IMG/VR virus record: IMGVR_UViG_3300042882_001391
Coordinates: 1 to 27,161 of that record
Reading direction: 5' to 3' (one strand)
Source of the DNA: a virus
Length of the DNA: 27,161 nt
Shown here piece after piece: positions 21,506 to 27,161 of the stretch (position 1 is its first letter; each line of letters starts with the position of its first letter). The notes beneath the pieces were generated by a model, which searched no databases, was not told where the DNA came from, and saw only the letters and a list, made by a program, of their open reading frames with translations. The translations under genes and the position numbers were made by a program.

Positions 21506-21587
21506 TGTAGATACAAAGCCAAAAGCGGTCAGCACCCGACTACAACATCAGTGCCAACCGCCTTACGGGTCAAAACCCAACTAAACC

Positions 21588-22112
21588 ATGATAGCAACAA
21601 CCGTCCAAACAAGTCAAGTTCAGACAGCGCCCGCCCCTCTGATTTCAGGGGAAATCATGGCGTTAGCACTAGACAAGACCATCGCTGCCCAAGTCATTGC
21701 TTGGGACACATTCGGACAAATCAATCCCACGCCCGAACAGATAACAGGTATCTTTACCAATCACGACATCTTGAAATTTGTGTTAGCTGATGGTGGCGCA
21801 ATTCTAATTGGTGCGGATCAGTTCTCATTCTATTGGGAGCTAATCTGTTCCCAAAAACGGGAATTAATCGACGCGAATCAACCAACTCAAGAAATGATTG
21901 TTTCCTTAGCCAAACAACAGGGGACGGTTATTTATGAGACGGGTTGTAAGTTGGGTTTCGTAGTCCAGTACAAATCCTGGTTTTATGCGGTCGGTGAGAT
22001 GCTGGTGCATGGGAAAGGTTTTCAGTATAGTACGTCCCGCCATAGTTCGTTTCAGTTAGCTGTTGATTGCTTAGTTGAACAAAGTTGGACTGAGGAGGAA
22101 AACCGCTATTAA
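21588..22112 (+). CDS. Unknown protein, 174 aa, first early rightward gene
   Basis: First gene after the operator-controlled promoter, with a 76-base leader. It has an N-terminal Thr/Gln/Ala/Pro-rich stretch (MIATTVQTSQVQTAPAPLIS), then an alpha/beta domain ('TIAAQVIAWDTFGQINPTPE', 'GAILIGADQFSFYWELICSQ'). The ATG at 21657 is an alternative start with GGGGAAAT before it. No domain is recognised. Being first under an early promoter, it may be a host-interaction gene. Confidence 0.6.
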   Translation: MIATTVQTSQVQTAPAPLISGEIMALALDKTIAAQVIAWDTFGQINPTPEQITGIFTNHDILKFVLADGGAILIGADQFSFYWELICSQKRELIDANQPTQEMIVSLAKQQGTVIYETGCKLGFVVQYKSWFYAVGEMLVHGKGFQYSTSRHSSFQLAVDCLVEQSWTEEENRY

Positions 22113-22187
22113 TACCCATAGAACAACCGAGACCTGAACAAGTCCCTAAAAGGTTCAACAAAGCATTAATTATTTAAGGCAAAAAAA

Positions 22188-22418
22188 ATGAACAGTAACT
22201 ACATCACGCTGGGAATCGAACCCATCAACTTCGACACCTACCAAGAATTTAAAGAATGGGTGGGAGAGAATGGGGAAAATCCCACCTTCAGATGTGAAGG
22301 AATCATAGGATTTCCGAATAAAGAAGAAACTGATAAATTTAACCGAGTCTATCGGATCGAATATCGTTACGACAACGGATCGGTGAAATATTACAAATCC
22401 CACGAGGAGGTGGCGTAA
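22188..22418 (+). CDS. Unknown small acidic protein, 76 aa
   Basis: A 76-residue protein with an acidic character, 'TYQEFKEWVGENGENPTFRC' and a beta-prone end 'YRIEYRYDNGSVKYYKSHEE'. AAGG lies about 9 bases upstream. Its TAA overlaps the ATG of the next gene (TAATG). Family unknown. Confidence 0.65.
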   Translation: MNSNYITLGIEPINFDTYQEFKEWVGENGENPTFRCEGIIGFPNKEETDKFNRVYRIEYRYDNGSVKYYKSHEEVA

Positions 22419-22615
22419 TGGATGTTAAGCAGTTGGCTGAAAGATTCGTCGAATTAATAGAAGAACGCGACTTCATTGTCGAGTTCAACGAAACCTATAA
22501 CGACCGATGTATTGAGATTGACGATGTTTTGATCCCTGCAATTATTAAGCAGATTCCACAGGGAACAATGAATGAGTTTAACGAATTAATTAATTCAATT
22601 CTTGGAGAAAACTAA
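22418..22615 (+). CDS. Small acidic helical protein, 65 aa
   Basis: Start overlaps the previous stop by one base and has GAGGAGGTGG before it, a strong Shine-Dalgarno sequence. The 65-residue product is Glu/Asp-rich and mostly helical (KQLAERFVELIEERDFIVEF, then IIKQIPQGTMNEFNELINSI). No known domain. Highly acidic small early proteins are often inhibitors or DNA mimics, which is speculation here. Confidence 0.65.
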   Translation: MDVKQLAERFVELIEERDFIVEFNETYNDRCIEIDDVLIPAIIKQIPQGTMNEFNELINSILGEN

Positions 22616-22616
22616 C

Positions 22617-22838
22617 ATGGACAGAAAAAATTTAGATAGAGCCTATGAGATCGGATCTGATCGTGGATCTAGTTTAAGTCTGGATTATTTCTCAAATCCA
22701 GAAGGGGACATTTTTATCAAGAACCCCAACAACTCAGGGGGAATTATTCTATTTGCCGATGGTAGCGACGGCTTCTTTCCCGAAATGCCGGATGACGACT
22801 TTTATCCTTTTGATATGTACAAAGAGCGTAATCAGTAA
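22617..22838 (+). CDS. Small acidic protein, 73 aa
   Basis: I place the start at ATG 22617, one base after the previous stop; a TTG at 22602 is unlikely. The 73-residue product has a mixed first half (MDRKNLDRAYEIGSDRGSSL) and a Phe/Asp/Gly-rich second half (GGIILFADGSDGFFPEMPDD). Very acidic near the end. Family unknown. Confidence 0.6.
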   Translation: MDRKNLDRAYEIGSDRGSSLSLDYFSNPEGDIFIKNPNNSGGIILFADGSDGFFPEMPDDDFYPFDMYKERNQ

Positions 22839-22931
22839 TCGTTTTTCCCTTACGCTTCATAGTGCGATTGTGAGGCGTTGGGGCGGTGCGATTAAGCCTA
22901 ATTAAACTAACAGAAACCAAGCTAAAACAAA

Positions 22932-23615
22932 ATGACAAAAACAGCAGCCGAAAAATCCACTATTTCCGTCTTCGGAGCTAAGCCGAAAGATGCAATCTTA
23001 GTTCCCAATTTCCCTATTGCCGTTCGTAACAATTGCCAAGCCGGACAATGGACAATTGGCGACACCGATTATGGCTCTAAATGTTCCATGACAATCCTGA
23101 AATTCTCCAAATTCTGGGGCGACCTCGGACAAACTCAAGGCGCAACCTGGGGACAGATTTGGTTCGTCGCTGAATCGGGGGAACTGCCTAAAGGTGTGGT
23201 GATGGTGACGTACTTAAAAACCCAATCTTTAGGGGATTTTAACCGCCTCGTCACAGAAGTTCAAGCGCGAGGTGTGGAACCCGCGACAGGCATTTTTGTA
23301 CCCGAATTTGTCAAACAGTCAAGCTCCAAACCCGATGCCAACAACGTTATCAAGCCTGTTAATTATTACAGCCTTAAGTGGTCTTGGCAGGAGCGCACCG
23401 ACTGGGCGATGTTAGATCAAGCGTCGGCGGTTTTAGCTGATCCGGCTAATCTGTCTCGAATGACCGACATGGAAGGGACTCGGATGATGCAGTGCATTGA
23501 TGGTCTTGCTCAAGATGAATTGAGTTATTTAGTTGGGAACAAAACTCCCACACTCCCCTCGGCGCTGCCACCTGTTGAAGTAAAAGTTCTCACTGGAAGT
23601 AATTTCGATTTCTAA
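22932..23615 (+). CDS. Unknown protein, 227 aa, SSB-like acidic tail
   Basis: A 227-residue protein with a beta-prone first half ('AILVPNFPIAVRNNCQAGQW', 'WGQIWFVAESGELPKGVVMV') and a helical second half. The last residues 'VKVLTGSNFDF' form a short acidic/aromatic tail, reminiscent of the DDDIPF tails of single-stranded-DNA-binding proteins, though the sequence is not the same. I do not recognise the family. It is a relatively large early gene and may be abundant. Confidence 0.65.
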   Translation: MTKTAAEKSTISVFGAKPKDAILVPNFPIAVRNNCQAGQWTIGDTDYGSKCSMTILKFSKFWGDLGQTQGATWGQIWFVAESGELPKGVVMVTYLKTQSLGDFNRLVTEVQARGVEPATGIFVPEFVKQSSSKPDANNVIKPVNYYSLKWSWQERTDWAMLDQASAVLADPANLSRMTDMEGTRMMQCIDGLAQDELSYLVGNKTPTLPSALPPVEVKVLTGSNFDF

Positions 23616-23694
23616 ATAATTGCCTTGGTTCTTGACTGATTAACTCCGGGGGTGAAATTCCCCCAATTCAAAACCCAGCATAAATAAGAGAATT

Positions 23695-23904
23695 ATGAAC
23701 GCATCAGAAATTAGACGGGTGGCTTCAAATTACGACAAAGATTATTACGCGATGCCCGAAGGCGTTGAACTCTGGGGAACCGCTACGGGTTCTGTCCCTT
23801 ATCACCGGAAATGGTGGCTCCTGAAAGGGGATGAAGTAATAGCACACCTTGATCAAGGGTGTTATGAAGATGGTCAACAAGCGGGGCGCGATCGCACTCG
23901 CTAG
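23695..23904 (+). CDS. Unknown small protein, 69 aa
   Basis: A 69-residue basic protein, 'MNASEIRRVASNYDKDYYAM' then 'YHRKWWLLKGDEVIAHLDQG' and an Arg-rich end. A HIP1 octamer overlaps the end of the gene (23888-23895). The leader upstream (23616-23694) has a GGGGG-TGAAATT-CCCCC hairpin (23648-23664). Family unknown. Confidence 0.6.
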   Translation: MNASEIRRVASNYDKDYYAMPEGVELWGTATGSVPYHRKWWLLKGDEVIAHLDQGCYEDGQQAGRDRTR

Positions 23905-23936
23905 ATCAATGAACTTATGAGAGCAGGAAAAGGGTT

Positions 23937-24233
23937 ATGAAAACCTTAACTCTAGCCATCAAGAAAAAGTGGTTTGACATGATAGCCTCCGGCGTGAAGC
24001 TAGAGGAATATCGGGAGATTAAACCTTACTATCAATCCCGATTTCATAAGCCACTAACCCATATCCGCTTTACCAACGGATACGGCAACAGCGTCCCCTC
24101 GGTAACAGTTACTTTGTTAGGAATCTCTAAGGGAATCCCCAAGCCTGAATGGAGCGAAGGAACAATTGAACAAGGGACAGAAGTTTATGTTTTATCGCTT
24201 GGGGATTATATCAAGCAGAAAGGAGAATCATGA
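23937..24233 (+). CDS. ASCH-domain protein, 98 aa
   Basis: The N-terminal 'MKTLTLAIKKKWFDMIASGV' and 'KLEEYREIKPYYQSRF' match the ASCH (PUA-like) fold, with conserved Lys-Lys-x-x-x-x and the E-Y-R-E-I-K-P-Y motif. ASCH proteins bind RNA or modified nucleotides and are frequent in phages. The full length is about 98 residues, typical. Its TGA overlaps the next ATG (ATGA). Function here is inferred: translation or RNA modulation. Confidence 0.85.
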   Translation: MKTLTLAIKKKWFDMIASGVKLEEYREIKPYYQSRFHKPLTHIRFTNGYGNSVPSVTVTLLGISKGIPKPEWSEGTIEQGTEVYVLSLGDYIKQKGES

Positions 24234-24385
24234 AAGCAATATTTAGAGCTTGTGGTGACACAGAAGAAATAGATTATCCTTCTTTGACCAAAGAAGAAAT
24301 CTACCAAGAATTTATCGAATGGCTGCTAGAAAAAGCGGATGCTTCAATTGATATTGAAGCCGAAGATGAAGGAGGTGATGTTTAG
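24230..24385 (+). CDS. Very small acidic protein, 51 aa
   Basis: The ATG overlaps the ASCH stop by four bases, so translation is coupled. The product begins MKAIFRACGDTEEIDYPSLT and ends in an acidic run (EAEDEGGDV). No domain is recognised. It is too short for ordinary gene finders but the tight overlap and the ASCH gene's GGAGAAT before its start support it. Confidence 0.65.
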   Translation: MKAIFRACGDTEEIDYPSLTKEEIYQEFIEWLLEKADASIDIEAEDEGGDV

Positions 24386-24393
24386 ACAAAAAT

Positions 24394-24411
24394 CGTTTAA
24401 TCATTTAAACG
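24394..24411 (+). promoter_or_regulatory. Short hairpin after the 51-aa gene
   Basis: CGTTTAA pairs with TTAAACG over 7 bp with a 4-base loop (TCAT). It is followed by TTTGTG only, so it is a weak terminator at most and probably protects the 3' end ahead of the main terminator. Confidence 0.5.
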
Positions 24412-24433
24412 TTTGTGTAAGTAAGAATCTCCT

Positions 24434-24467
24434 GGGGTGGAAAGCCCTCTAGCTACACCCCTTTTTT
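24434..24467 (+). terminator. Rho-independent terminator
   Basis: GGGGTG (24434-24439) pairs with CACCCC (24456-24461), with a 16-base loop, followed by six T (24462-24467). It should end the message from the ASCH group. Confidence 0.75.
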
Positions 24468-24488
24468 AACCCATTAACCAGAAACCAG

Positions 24489-24587
24489 ATGTCAAGTACG
24501 AAGCGTTATTCTCCAGAAATTGATCTTCTCATTAAAGCCATTAGCGAACTAAAAGACTTTTACAACAAGAAGGAGGAGGTGTTGTAA
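24489..24587 (+). CDS. Tiny helical protein, 32 aa
   Basis: A 32-residue frame MSSTKRYSPEIDLLIKAISE... ends KKEEVL. Its last codons contain GGAGGAGGT, which is the ribosome binding site of the next gene, and its TAA overlaps that gene's ATG (TAATG). Short amphipathic helix. It may be a real leader peptide or coupling peptide; the coding case rests on the overlap only. Confidence 0.5.
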   Translation: MSSTKRYSPEIDLLIKAISELKDFYNKKEEVL

Positions 24588-24742
24588 TGAAATGTCCTAA
24601 ATGCAACGCTGAAAAGACTTGTGTAGTCGGCACGAGGAAAGAGTACCGAGAGCGGAAATGTCCAGACTGTGGGCATCGGTTCAAAACTGTTGAGACTCTA
24701 TACCATCACGTTCAATATGGTTCGAGATTAAAACGAGCTTAA
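24587..24742 (+). CDS. NrdR-like zinc-ribbon protein, 51 aa
   Basis: A 51-residue protein with C3-x2-C6 and C25-x2-C28 and the run 'RKEYRERKCPDCGHRFKTVE', like the N-terminal zinc ribbon of NrdR-type repressors. Only the zinc ribbon is present; the ATP-cone domain is missing, so it is not NrdR itself. A DNA-binding or transcription-modulating role is likely. It has a strong GGAGGAGGT 7-8 bases upstream and is followed by a terminator. Confidence 0.75.
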   Translation: MKCPKCNAEKTCVVGTRKEYRERKCPDCGHRFKTVETLYHHVQYGSRLKRA

Positions 24743-24749
24743 AGTTTAA

Positions 24750-24797
24750 GCCCCCAATCCATACAGGGAAAAACAGTATAAAGGGGGCATATTTTTT
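24750..24797 (+). terminator. Rho-independent terminator
   Basis: GCCCCC (24750-24755) pairs with GGGGGC (24783-24788) across a 27-base loop, followed by ATA and six T (24792-24797). It ends the zinc-ribbon gene message. Confidence 0.7.
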
Positions 24798-24834
24798 GCT
24801 ATTGAATATGCCAAATTAACATTAAGACAGAAAG

Positions 24835-25026
24835 ATGAGCAAACAGAAAGGCTACGCGATTTGGGAACTAGGAAAAGGCGTTATTATCGCGTCTTATCCG
24901 AGATTTAATCAAGCTCGGAAAAAGTGCGAGGAAATGAATAAATCTGGCACTGGCAGATACTATATCCAGGAAGATTGGGACGGGGTTCCCGTTTCAGTTA
25001 TCACAAGAACAAGGGTTGAGTCATGA
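24835..25026 (+). CDS. Small unknown protein, 63 aa
   Basis: A 63-residue basic protein, 'MSKQKGYAIWELGKGVIIAS' then 'RFNQARKKCEEMNKSGTGRY' and 'YIQEDWDGVPVSVITRTRVE'. It resembles the many single-domain alpha/beta phage proteins of unknown function. Its TGA overlaps the next ATG (ATGA). Confidence 0.6.
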   Translation: MSKQKGYAIWELGKGVIIASYPRFNQARKKCEEMNKSGTGRYYIQEDWDGVPVSVITRTRVES

Positions 25027-25316
25027 GAAAAACGATTGTAACCCATACTATTTATGGGCGATGGAAAGTAAAGGCAACTATCAGAAAGTGGATCGCTGTA
25101 CATCGGATTGACGACGATTACTGGGGGGTTACTCACTTGGCATCAGGGCGACGTTTCCCTGGGTATTTTCATTCTAAAAAAGATGCGATCGCAGCATCTA
25201 AACTAGCTCGGAGGATGTTCCCGCATCCGTTAAGAGAAAAAAATCAACACTTAATGCCCACGCAAAACCAGTGGCTTCAAACCCTCTGGGATGCTCAAAT
25301 CAGTTTTACTAGATAG
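25023..25316 (+). CDS. Unknown basic protein, 97 aa
   Basis: The ATG overlaps the upstream stop by four bases. The 97-residue protein is basic, with 'IYGRWKVKATIRKWIAVHRI' then 'YWGVTHLASGRRFPGYFHSK', and a Pro-rich tail. A HIP1 octamer is at 25185-25192. It has no recognised domain. AGGAGAAG precedes the following gene. Confidence 0.6.
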   Translation: MRKTIVTHTIYGRWKVKATIRKWIAVHRIDDDYWGVTHLASGRRFPGYFHSKKDAIAASKLARRMFPHPLREKNQHLMPTQNQWLQTLWDAQISFTR

Positions 25317-25325
25317 GAGAAGATT

Positions 25326-25715
25326 ATGCAAGTTGAACAAATTGAAACCACTGAAATTGATAACGTCATTCAATTAAAAGCCCCAGAGAAAAATATGGGG
25401 ACAGTGATGAATAAACAGGGTAAATTAGTCCAATCTGTTTATAATTTGCAATCGGATTTAATAGCAGGGGGAATAAACAAATCTGTCTACATTCTCTATA
25501 TGCTTCGTCTTCTTTATGGCTGCAATAAAGATTTAGAAGTTACACCAGAAAATCTAATCACAATACTTGACTGTTCTGGCGTAACTCCATTGGGGAAGGA
25601 GAAAGAAATTAAATTCGACGTGCAAGATGTTCAGGTTGAATTGGCAAAACTTTCTAAAAAAGGATTGTTGGAGATTAACGAGGTTCCTATTCAGTTAAGG
25701 ATTCAAGGTTTATGA
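25326..25715 (+). CDS. Unknown protein, 129 aa, helical
   Basis: A 129-residue protein with AGGAGA 4 bases from the start. The front is Glu/Thr-rich; the rest alternates helical segments ('QSVYNLQSDLIAGGINKSVY', 'QDVQVELAKLSKKGLLEINE'). It resembles a small phage wHTH or adaptor but no motif is certain. Its TGA overlaps the next ATG by four bases. Confidence 0.6.
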   Translation: MQVEQIETTEIDNVIQLKAPEKNMGTVMNKQGKLVQSVYNLQSDLIAGGINKSVYILYMLRLLYGCNKDLEVTPENLITILDCSGVTPLGKEKEIKFDVQDVQVELAKLSKKGLLEINEVPIQLRIQGL

Positions 25716-25993
25716 TTGCCACAGCCTACGAATTTGGCTCCAAACATGAAGCGGTCAAACTCCTGGGATTAAAAAATCCCGATTCCGTTAAACACTCTCA
25801 CAAAAAATGGATCGAAAATATTCATTATTACAAACGCCCTGGGGGGAATCGGGCGGGGTATGGCTACAATTTGACACTGATTAAACATTGGATTCAGTGT
25901 CATGAAGATGTTAATGATCCAAACCATTGCCGAGCGATTGCAGATTATTTGCGATCGCTAAACCCCAAAAAACACAGGAGGAAACATGATTGA
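25712..25993 (+). CDS. Excisionase-like HTH protein, 93 aa
   Basis: A 93-residue protein with 'SKHEAVKLLGLKNPDSVKHS' and 'HKKWIENIHYYKRPGGNRAG' giving a helix-turn-helix then a wing-like turn with Pro-Gly-Gly, and 'LTLIKHWIQCHEDVNDPNHC' as a further helix. This pattern is like MerR/excisionase-type DNA-binding proteins. No integrase is seen, so a regulatory role is equally possible. A HIP1 octamer is at 25951-25958. Its end overlaps the next ATG at 25986 by 8 bases. Confidence 0.65.
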   Translation: MIATAYEFGSKHEAVKLLGLKNPDSVKHSHKKWIENIHYYKRPGGNRAGYGYNLTLIKHWIQCHEDVNDPNHCRAIADYLRSLNPKKHRRKHD

Positions 25994-26123
25994 TTGGACT
26001 GGCCTGCGTGACTTTCGAGCCAACTTCAGACTATGGCGCAATATTGTCAGTCGTAAAAAACCCCACGAGTGGCAACTGACAACGTTTTGGTATTGGTTGA
26101 ATTATTATTCTGGAGGGAATTGA
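25986..26123 (+). CDS. Tiny Trp/Arg-rich protein, 45 aa
   Basis: A 45-residue frame, MIDWTGLRDFRANFRLWRNI and ending YYSGGN, overlapping the upstream gene by 8 bases. It has seven aromatic residues in the second half. GGAGGAA lies about 8 bases upstream of the ATG, which supports translation. Its end (GGAGGGAATTG) gives the ribosome binding site of the next gene. Family unknown. Confidence 0.6.
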   Translation: MIDWTGLRDFRANFRLWRNIVSRKKPHEWQLTTFWYWLNYYSGGN

Positions 26124-26124
26124 A

Positions 26125-26454
26125 ATGCAAATGTCTTGGCGCGATTGTTCAATCTCAAAGATTGCAGACTCTTTGATCGAGTACGAAGCACAATGCGCTT
26201 GTCTGAGCGAAGAGATCAACTCTAAGGATGCCCGGAAGTATTGCAACGACCGCTACCCATTCGGAGCCAGGGAATACAGTCCTTACAAAATCTGGCTTGA
26301 GGAATTGAAACTGATTCCTAAATTTGTGGCACTGAAACAACCGTTCAGAACCTATCCCCACTGGCGAAACCGTGTCAACAGTCGGGGGGAATCGTGGAAC
26401 AATCCAAAACGTAAAGCGGTTGCTAGTGAGGGTCAGTTAAGTTTGTTTATCTAA
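26125..26454 (+). CDS. Unknown protein with beta-clamp-binding tail, 109 aa
   Basis: A 109-residue protein with a helical Cys-containing front (MQMSWRDCSISKIADSLIEY, then EAQCACLSEEINSKDARKYC) and a segment 'YSPYKIWLEELKLIPKFVAL'. The last residues are QLSLFI: Q104-L-S-L-F108 is an exact fit to the bacterial sliding-clamp (beta clamp) binding consensus QLx(L)F. A role at replication forks or in recruiting the host clamp is plausible. GGAGGGAA precedes the start by 5-6 bases. The family itself is not recognised. Confidence 0.65.
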   Translation: MQMSWRDCSISKIADSLIEYEAQCACLSEEINSKDARKYCNDRYPFGAREYSPYKIWLEELKLIPKFVALKQPFRTYPHWRNRVNSRGESWNNPKRKAVASEGQLSLFI

Positions 26455-26506
26455 CGATCAAGACTTCATCAGCGACGGACAATGGTGGCGATAAAATAAA
26501 TTAAAA

Positions 26507-26539
26507 GCCCCTATTTCTGATTCCCGTCAGAGTAGGGGC
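26507..26539. terminator. Leftward-facing hairpin upstream of the last gene
   Basis: GCCCCTA (26507-26513) pairs with TAGGGGC (26533-26539), and TCTGA pairs with TCAGA inside, with a TTCCCG loop. The plus-strand side has no T-run after it. The minus-strand side has TTTTAATTT after the 3' arm, so it works best as a leftward terminator. It may also mark the end of the rightward message. Confidence 0.6.
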
Positions 26540-26567
26540 ATCCCACAGGAAACATTATGGAGACAAA

Positions 26568-27002
26568 ATGGACATTAAAGAATTAGATTCTGGCTCAAAG
26601 TTTGTGAGTGAAAAAGGCGTTATTTTACTCTCACAATTGAACCCAGATAATTTCAAATACTGTTTAGAATACAGTTTAGCTCATAAATCTACGGTTGAAA
26701 TTAACGAAAAAGCCAAAATAGTAAAACCCGATTATTCGGATTTATTAAAAGCTGGATTCTACATGGGATTAATTGGCATTGTGGAATTGTTGGTGCATGA
26801 TGGCGTTCTAAATGTTGAGGATGCCGTGATAATAGCAAATAAAATATTTAACGGTGAACTTGACAACGTTTTAAATATCCCAATGTATCTTACTGAATCA
26901 AGAGCTTTTCAATTTTTAATTGATTCAATCAATGCAAAAAGATTTGTAGATGATGAAATCAATAAGGAAGAAATTGTAAATAGTTTGAACAGTCTTATTT
27001 AA
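26568..27002 (+). CDS. Unknown helical protein, 144 aa
   Basis: A 144-residue protein with a helical, Leu/Ile-rich profile: 'LLKAGFYMGLIGIVELLVHD' is a hydrophobic helix, perhaps amphipathic rather than membrane-spanning, and 'EDAVIIANKIFNGELDNVLN' follows. Family unknown. Its message would end at the hairpin at 27047-27071, which overlaps the convergent gene. Confidence 0.6.
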   Translation: MDIKELDSGSKFVSEKGVILLSQLNPDNFKYCLEYSLAHKSTVEINEKAKIVKPDYSDLLKAGFYMGLIGIVELLVHDGVLNVEDAVIIANKIFNGELDNVLNIPMYLTESRAFQFLIDSINAKRFVDDEINKEEIVNSLNSLI

Positions 27003-27046
27003 AACAATCTTACAACTCCTGCCCTTATTCCCGATAACTCCAAAGA

Positions 27047-27071
27047 AGCTCACTCTACCTAGTGGGCTTTT
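27047..27071. terminator. Terminator between convergent genes
   Basis: AGCTCACT (27047-27054) pairs with AGTGGGCT (27061-27068), 8 bp including one G-U, with a 6-base loop and TTTT after it. It serves the rightward gene ending at 27002 and overlaps the end of the leftward one. Confidence 0.65.
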
Positions 27072-27161
27072 CTTGATCATCTGAATCATTGACAATCTTT
27101 TTAATAAATTCCTCAATAGTTAATCCTTCATCCTCAGACCGAGACTTTAACATCGCCACAA
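27055..27161 (-). CDS. Partial leftward gene, 3' end only
   Basis: A minus-strand frame is open from the right edge to the stop at 27055-27057, coding VAMLKSRSEDEGLTIEEFI... ending QEKPTR. 'GLTIEEFIKKIV' is typical of ribbon-helix-helix or small regulator ends. The gene may start at the ATG at 27153 or, more likely, further to the right outside the window. Convergent with the 144-aa gene and separated from it by a terminator. Confidence 0.6.
   Translation of the reverse strand, partial: VAMLKSRSEDEGLTIEEFIKKIVNDSDDQEKPTR

Overview
The window looks like part of a cyanobacterial phage or prophage genome, about 27 kb of a larger element. Three things support a cyanobacterial host. The HIP1 octamer GCGATCGC occurs at least nine times, where chance would give fewer than one. 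There is a phage-carried nblA gene (phycobilisome degradation). The overall gene content is that of a phage. A tail-fibre gene, a Rha-family regulator, a DnaB helicase module, a solitary C5 DNA methyltransferase, thymidylate kinase and many very small unknown genes make a phage nearly certain. Rha, a Cro/C1-like repressor and a textbook operator-in-promoter suggest temperate-style control. No integrase, terminase, capsid gene or lysin is visible here.

Layout. (1) 1-8680, rightward: late or structural genes. These are a truncated tail/baseplate-like gene, two tiny genes, a 575-aa and a 144-aa presumed virion protein, a 707-aa tail fibre with 17-residue repeats, then several membrane proteins (possible lysis cassette) and two small unknown genes. 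(2) 8731-9560: a promoter, a hairpin leader and the rha regulator, ended by a perfect bidirectional terminator. (3) 9563-12221, leftward: small early-type genes. One may be extended with a zinc ribbon by a -1 frameshift; the region also has a ribbon-helix-helix regulator. (4) 12310-13195, rightward: a host-takeover pair nblA-tmk behind twin inverted operator-like repeats. (5) 13221-14502 leftward small genes, then a 320-bp non-coding stretch with a promoter. (6) 14823-20653, leftward: the replication and modification operon, read from right to left as wHTH protein, initiator-like protein, helicase-loader-like protein, DnaB, two accessory genes, C5 methyltransferase and an unknown gene. Many of its genes overlap by 1-4 bases. 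(7) 20654-21587: the control region, with structured leader hairpins, an XRE repressor, and a promoter whose spacer is a perfect 17-bp palindrome. (8) 21588-27002, rightward: about 17 small early genes, including an ASCH protein, an NrdR-like zinc ribbon, an excisionase-like protein and a protein with a C-terminal beta-clamp-binding motif. The right edge holds the tail of a convergent leftward gene.

The most striking signal is a set of five DNA repeats, 23-24 bp apart, inside the initiator-like gene. They are read in all three codon frames, so the DNA rather than the protein is conserved. One dyad shows paired compensating changes. An AT-rich, strand-asymmetric block lies next to them, as in the lambda origin inside gene O. 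This is a good candidate replication origin. Other notable signals are the phage nblA, the possible TTTTTTG frameshift, paired operators, a T-arm-like hairpin and the clamp-binding tail.
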